Source: CAZBDU01 sp964490725 (lineage in GTDB: Bacteria; Spirochaetota; Spirochaetia; SZUA-6; DRHE01). From it: a DNA stretch of 34,830 bases. The translations under genes were made by a program, and so were the position numbers. Positions 31,292 through 34,830 of the stretch are shown in pieces (positions within the stretch are counted from its first letter, which is position 1; the number at the start of each line of letters is the position of its first letter). The notes under the pieces were generated by a model. That model saw only the letters and a list, made by a program, of their open reading frames with translations. It searched no databases and was not told where the DNA came from. The DNA is taken from contig CAZBDU010000058.1 of assembly GCA_964490725.1 (NCBI GenBank), positions 1 through 34,830 on the forward strand. The letters run 5' to 3'.

Positions 31292-32572
31292 ATGCAATCG
31301 AGGAGCAAGGTCTGTCTGGCCCTGGTCGTGTCTGTCCTGCTCCTGCCGCCGCTGGTGAGCTTCGCGGGGGGGCAGCAGGAGAAGAAGTCCGCTGAAAAGC
31401 TCGTCCTGGAGTGGACCACCTGGCAGGTGCTGGAGGAGGCTCAGAAATCCATGATGACGGATTTCATCGAGGCCTTCAAGAAAGACTACCCGAACGTCGA
31501 GATAAACCTGACGGGGAACCCCTGGAGCGAGTACTTCGACAAGCTGCAGGTCCGCATGGCCGGAGGTTCCTGGCCCGACATCTACACCTGCTCGATGGAC
31601 AACTTCACCCGCTATGCCAGGCTGAACTTCGCCGCTCCGCTGAGCGACTACGTGGACCTCTCCAAGTACGACTTCATCGACGTCGCCGACCTTACGAATA
31701 TCGGCGGCAAGACCTATGGCATCGTCTATCTGACCCTGCCCTTCGGGCTGATCTACAACAAGACCATCCTGGACAGGGAAGGTCTGAAGCCTCCCACCAC
31801 ACCGGAGGAGCTCATCGAGGTGGGAAAGAAGGTCACCGTGGGCAAGGAGCAGTTCGGCTACTCCGGGGCGGTGGACCCCACGAACCCTGCCGACTTCTGG
31901 ACGGAGCTTTTGGTCTGGACGCTGGGCTACGACGGAAAGCTGGCAAAGCAGGGGATGCCCACCGTCAACTCCCCGGAGAACGTCCGGGCAGTCCAGATGC
32001 TCAAGAAGGTGTATGACTCGGGAATAATGCCCAGGGGGATCGACCGGCAGCTTTACAGGAAGATGCTGCTGTCCGGCAAGATCGTGATGCAGGTGGATGG
32101 CCCCTATTTCTTCGACTGGGCTCGAAACGAGTCGGAGGAGGCGTTCAGGCAGCTGGACTCGGCTCCGCCGTTCTTCAAGAACAAGGCGGCCCGGACCTAT
32201 ACCGTGTACACGTGCGTGTCCCAGGGCGCCAAGGACAAGGAGATCGCGGCCAGGTTCGTCGAGTTCATGCTCCACCCGGAGAACCAGGAACAGTTCGTTC
32301 CCAGGGTCAAGCAGACTCCGGCGGTCAGGAACGTGAAGATCCCGGAGCAGTGGCTCCAGGAGAACCAGTGGTTCAAGGGATACCTGGAGCTGAACCCGAA
32401 GTCCGTTGTGCCGGAGGGGCTGGACATCTACACGGAGGACATGAAGAAGATCGCGGCCAGGTACATCGGAGAGGTATTCCTGTCCAACCAGGACGTGAAG
32501 GCGGCGATGGACGAGGCGCAGCAGGGCACCATCGACATGCTGAAGGCCCAGGGGTACAAGCTCCCGCAGTGA
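31292..32572 (+). CDS. ABC transporter substrate-binding protein 2
   Basis: This is a 426-residue exported family-1 solute-binding protein. The signal peptide (LALVVSVLLLPPLVSFA, about 1-26) is followed by GGQQEKK, nearly the same cut-site style as binding protein 1. The mature part includes WTTWQVLEEAQKSMM, the family segment RMAGGSWPDIYTCSMDNF, PTTPEELIEVGKKV and the late MLLSGKIVMQVDGPYFFDW. The ATG is 9 bases after AAGGAGG; the open frame upstream is non-coding. Annotated families would call it sugar-binding, but the neighbours (ureohydrolase, amidohydrolase, M24) suggest an amino or guanidino conjugate. A perfect hairpin follows at 32613-32646. Confidence 0.92.
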   Translation: MQSRSKVCLALVVSVLLLPPLVSFAGGQQEKKSAEKLVLEWTTWQVLEEAQKSMMTDFIEAFKKDYPNVEINLTGNPWSEYFDKLQVRMAGGSWPDIYTCSMDNFTRYARLNFAAPLSDYVDLSKYDFIDVADLTNIGGKTYGIVYLTLPFGLIYNKTILDREGLKPPTTPEELIEVGKKVTVGKEQFGYSGAVDPTNPADFWTELLVWTLGYDGKLAKQGMPTVNSPENVRAVQMLKKVYDSGIMPRGIDRQLYRKMLLSGKIVMQVDGPYFFDWARNESEEAFRQLDSAPPFFKNKAARTYTVYTCVSQGAKDKEIAARFVEFMLHPENQEQFVPRVKQTPAVRNVKIPEQWLQENQWFKGYLELNPKSVVPEGLDIYTEDMKKIAARYIGEVFLSNQDVKAAMDEAQQGTIDMLKAQGYKLPQ

Positions 32573-32612
32573 GCCGGAGACGGTTCGGCTGTGCATTCGT
32601 GTTTGAGTCTGT

Positions 32613-32646
32613 GCGAGCCACGCCGCCCGCGCGCGGCGTGGCTCGC
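32613..32646 (+). other. Perfect 14-bp hairpin after binding-protein gene 2
   Basis: GCGAGCCACGCCGC (32613-32626) pairs exactly with 32633-32646 around a 6-base loop. No T-run follows, and the permease gene begins 21 bases later. It resembles in position and strength the hairpin at 14584-14614, although the sequence is different. Confidence 0.75.
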
Positions 32647-32667
32647 CTGCAAGAGCGAGCGAACTCT

Positions 32668-33567
32668 ATGAGCAGCTTTGGTCTTCACCTTCCGGCCAGC
32701 ATGAGAAAGAGCTCGTTTGCCGTCATCCTCATCCTCCCGGCGCTGCTGGTCATCGGCGTTCTCATCATCTATCCGATCGTCAAGTGCATCTCCATGAGCC
32801 TCTACGCCACGCAGTTTGGCGAGGCGGCTCCGTTCGTCGGCCTGGGCAACTACCTCAGGCTTCTGAAGTCCGCCGATTTCCCGCGGACAATCGCCACCAC
32901 GCTCATCTACACCCTCGCCTCGGTGGCCGGATGCTTCACCGTCGCCATGGGAACGGCTCTGATCGCCGACATGCCCCTGCGGGGCAGATCCGTCTACCGG
33001 GTGGTGATGACGGTCCCCTGGGCCATTCCCGAGGTGGCCGCCTGCCTGATATGGGGCTGGATCTTCAACTACGAGTTCGGGATCGTGAACAAGATCCTGC
33101 TGGCGTTGGGAGTCGTCTCTGAGCCGGTGGGCTGGTTCATGAACAAGAACCTGGCTCTCTCCAGCGTGCTGATCGTCACCATCTGGAAGATCTTTCCCCT
33201 CTCCTCTCTGACCCTGCTGGCCGGTCTGCAGAGCATCGACCAGGAGCTGTACGAAAGCGCCAGGATCGACGGGGCAAACAGCATCCAGCTGTTCCGCCAC
33301 ATAACGCTTCCGGGCCTGAAGCCCGTGGCCATGATCCTCATCCTGCTGACCACCATCTGGTCGTTTCGCAGGTTCACCATAATCTGGGTGCTCACGCAGG
33401 GAGGGCCGGGGATCGCCACGGAAACGATCGTCATCGGCGTGTACCGCTACGCGTTCAAGAGCTTCCAGATGGGCTACGCCGCCTCGCTGGGAGTGATAGG
33501 CCTGATCCTCTCCTCCATCATCACCGTGTTCTATCTGGTCTACCAATCCAGGGCAACCCGAGCATGA
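32668..33567 (+). CDS. ABC transporter permease (MalF/UgpA-type) 2
   Basis: This is a 299-residue inner-membrane permease with about six helices. The first, FAVILILPALLVIGVLIIYPI, is followed by the FVGLGNYLRLLKS periplasmic segment. The EAA loop is IDQELYESARIDGANSIQLFRHITLPGL. The ATG at 32668 has no good ribosome site and lies just behind the strong hairpin; MRKSSF at 32701 is an alternative start. Weak initiation fits the need for far less permease than binding protein. It overlaps the next permease gene by 4 bases (ATGA). Confidence 0.9.
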   Translation: MSSFGLHLPASMRKSSFAVILILPALLVIGVLIIYPIVKCISMSLYATQFGEAAPFVGLGNYLRLLKSADFPRTIATTLIYTLASVAGCFTVAMGTALIADMPLRGRSVYRVVMTVPWAIPEVAACLIWGWIFNYEFGIVNKILLALGVVSEPVGWFMNKNLALSSVLIVTIWKIFPLSSLTLLAGLQSIDQELYESARIDGANSIQLFRHITLPGLKPVAMILILLTTIWSFRRFTIIWVLTQGGPGIATETIVIGVYRYAFKSFQMGYAASLGVIGLILSSIITVFYLVYQSRATRA

Positions 33568-34415
33568 CCGTGAGGCCGGCACAACGGATCCAGGGAGGCA
33601 TCAAGACCCTGCTCACCTACGCGGGCGTGATTCTGGCCTGCATGCTGATCGCCTTCCCTCTGTACTGGATGCTGAAGACTTCCCTGCAGAAGGAGAGCGA
33701 TTTTTTCGAGACGGGGGTGCGGCTGCTTGCCCGTCATTTCGAGTACGTGAACTACGCATCGGTGTTCCGGGAATACGAGATGGGCCGGTGGCTCCTGAAC
33801 AGCGTCATCGTCACGGCCTCCACGACGGTGGCCACGGTTCCCATCAGCATCCTTGCCGCCTACAGCCTGTCACGATACCGCTATTTTCTGCGTGTGGCGT
33901 TCATCTACGTGATCCTGCTGACCCAGATGCTCCCGGCAACCCTGTTGATACTGCCGCTGTTCACGATCTTCCGGACCGCGGGTCTCATCGACACCCTCGG
34001 CGGGCTGGTCCTGGCCAACGTCACCTTCTCGCTCCCCCTGTCCATCGCCATCATGAAGGGGTTCCTGGACACGGTGCCTCTGGAGATAGAGGAAGCCGCA
34101 ATGATCGACGGATGCGGCAGGGTCGGCATCATCCTGCGCATCGTAATCCCCATAGCGCTGCCCGGGTTGATTACCATTTCCGTGATTGCGTTCTTCCTGA
34201 CGTGGGACGAGTTTCTTTTCGCCACCACTTTCATCAACGATGCCTCGAAATGGGTCGGCACCGTGGGGCTGTCCTCCTTTCGAGGGATCTTCATCACTCC
34301 CTGGAACGAGATCCTGGCGGCGGCGTCCATCTACTCGATCCCGGCTCTGCTGTTCTACTTCGTCGGCCAGAGATACATCGTCCAGGGACTGACGGCGGGA
34401 AGCATCAAGGGGTAG
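33564..34415 (+). CDS. ABC transporter permease (MalG-type) 2
   Basis: This 283-residue inner-membrane permease is the MalG-type partner of the preceding gene, to which it is coupled by an ATGA overlap. About six helices are visible. The EAA loop is VPLEIEEAAMIDGCGRVGIILRIVIPIAL, and the C-terminus VGQRYIVQGLTAGSIKG is typical of carbohydrate-type permeases. It closely resembles in layout the permease at 10516-11376, but the two are clearly different in sequence and serve separate transporters. No ATPase gene follows within the window. Confidence 0.92.
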   Translation: MTVRPAQRIQGGIKTLLTYAGVILACMLIAFPLYWMLKTSLQKESDFFETGVRLLARHFEYVNYASVFREYEMGRWLLNSVIVTASTTVATVPISILAAYSLSRYRYFLRVAFIYVILLTQMLPATLLILPLFTIFRTAGLIDTLGGLVLANVTFSLPLSIAIMKGFLDTVPLEIEEAAMIDGCGRVGIILRIVIPIALPGLITISVIAFFLTWDEFLFATTFINDASKWVGTVGLSSFRGIFITPWNEILAAASIYSIPALLFYFVGQRYIVQGLTAGSIKG

Positions 34416-34453
34416 GAGCAGGAACATCTGTGTACACAAGGAGAACAAACGGT

Positions 34454-34828
34454 ATGAGGAAAGCACTGTCCACCAGCGAGGCGCCTGCGGCTGTGGGTCC
34501 GTACTCTCAGGCGGTGAGGAACGAGTCGCTCCTGTTCATCTCGGGCCAGCTACCCATAAACCCGCTGACCAACGAGATGCCCGCGGGCATTCAGGAGCAG
34601 ACGCACAGGGTGATGGAGAACATCCGTGCCATCTTGAGGGCGGCACAGCTGGATTTCTCGCATATACTGAAGACAACCGTGTACCTCTCGGACATGGAGC
34701 ACTATCAGGAGTTCAACAAGACCTACGAGAGCTTTTTCGGGCGGACGCCGCCGGCGAGGGCGTGCGTCCAGGTGGGGCGACTGCCCAAGGACGCCCTGGT
34801 GGAGATCGAGGTGATCGCGGGCTACTAG
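34454..34828 (+). CDS. ridA: RidA/YjgF-family enamine/imine deaminase
   Basis: This 124-residue protein is of the usual length for the family. It starts with STSEAPAAVGPYSQAVRN, followed by LLFISGQLPINP, KTTVYLSDMEHYQEFNKTYESFF and PPARACVQVGRLPKDALVEIEVIA. The catalytic Arg in PPARACVQV is present, so it should hydrolyse reactive 2-aminoacrylate-type enamines and imines to ketoacids and ammonia. The ATG follows GGAG by 10 bases, and the stop lies two bases before the window end. Members next to amine-catabolism genes often detoxify pathway imines, which fits the ureohydrolase and amidohydrolase upstream. Confidence 0.93.
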   Translation: MRKALSTSEAPAAVGPYSQAVRNESLLFISGQLPINPLTNEMPAGIQEQTHRVMENIRAILRAAQLDFSHILKTTVYLSDMEHYQEFNKTYESFFGRTPPARACVQVGRLPKDALVEIEVIAGY

Positions 34829-34830
34829 GC

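Noticed and set aside
1..34830. CRISPR array, tRNA, rRNA, insertion sequence or prophage
   Set aside because: No regularly spaced repeats, cloverleaf-type sequences, transposase or integrase motifs, or terminal inverted repeats were recognised anywhere in the window.

Overview
The window is high-GC bacterial chromosome, densely packed on both strands, with no rRNA, tRNA, phage or insertion-sequence genes that I can see. Both solute-binding proteins have signal peptides ending in SFGGGQQ or SFAGGQQ, a style I associate with Spirochaetota. That, together with many transport and catabolic genes and an ECF sigma factor carrying ankyrin repeats, suggests a high-GC, saccharolytic or amino-compound-scavenging spirochaete. 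This assignment is an inference, not proven by a marker gene.

Layout. (1) 15-2629, minus: an ankyrin-tailed ECF sigma factor translationally coupled to a MutS-like ATPase. It is divergent from a Gfo/Idh/MocA oxidoreductase (2739-3785), and the shared control region carries a 13-bp-period direct repeat. (2) 3801-7347, minus: a small Mth938-like protein, a frameshifted C-terminal Ig-type protein and a UvrD-like helicase with a coiled coil. (3) 7430-16943: an amino-sugar-type regulon split into two divergent arms. The left arm is SIS protein, MalG-type permease, NagA-like deacetylase, GntR regulator, cupin and SDR. The right arm is MalF-type permease, binding protein, a second SIS protein and a GlcD-like FAD oxidase. 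Overlapping divergent promoters with a palindrome lie at 12221-12268. No transport ATPase is encoded. (4) 16999-17606, minus: a VapBC toxin-antitoxin pair. (5) 17705-22440, minus: a transaldolase and a 1159-residue exported VIT/vWA protein with an embedded Hint (intein-like) domain and a DUF2135-like tail. (6) 22843-24200, plus: an MFS transporter followed by a decayed HEPN remnant. (7) 24274-34828: an AraC-type regulator divergent from amidohydrolase, small symporter subunit, sodium:solute symporter, M24 peptidase and ureohydrolase. After a strong internal promoter come a binding protein, two permeases and RidA.

How the genes fit together. Region 3 looks like uptake of an (acetyl)amino sugar or conjugate, deacetylation, isomerase or lyase chemistry by one or both SIS paralogues, and oxidation, under GntR control. 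Region 7 combines two uptake systems with an amidohydrolase, a metal-dependent M24 hydrolase, a ureohydrolase and RidA. This suggests stepwise breakdown of an amide- or peptide-linked guanidino (or similar) compound, with RidA clearing reactive imines. In both transport operons a perfect 13-14 bp hairpin follows the binding-protein gene, probably to keep binding-protein mRNA in excess.

The most unusual items are the Hint-bearing VIT/vWA protein, which keeps Cys1 and the terminal His-Asn but has Lys where a splicing nucleophile should be; the ECF-ankyrin/MutS coupling; the two SIS paralogues flanking one transporter; and the helicase/Ig-protein locus with its frameshift.
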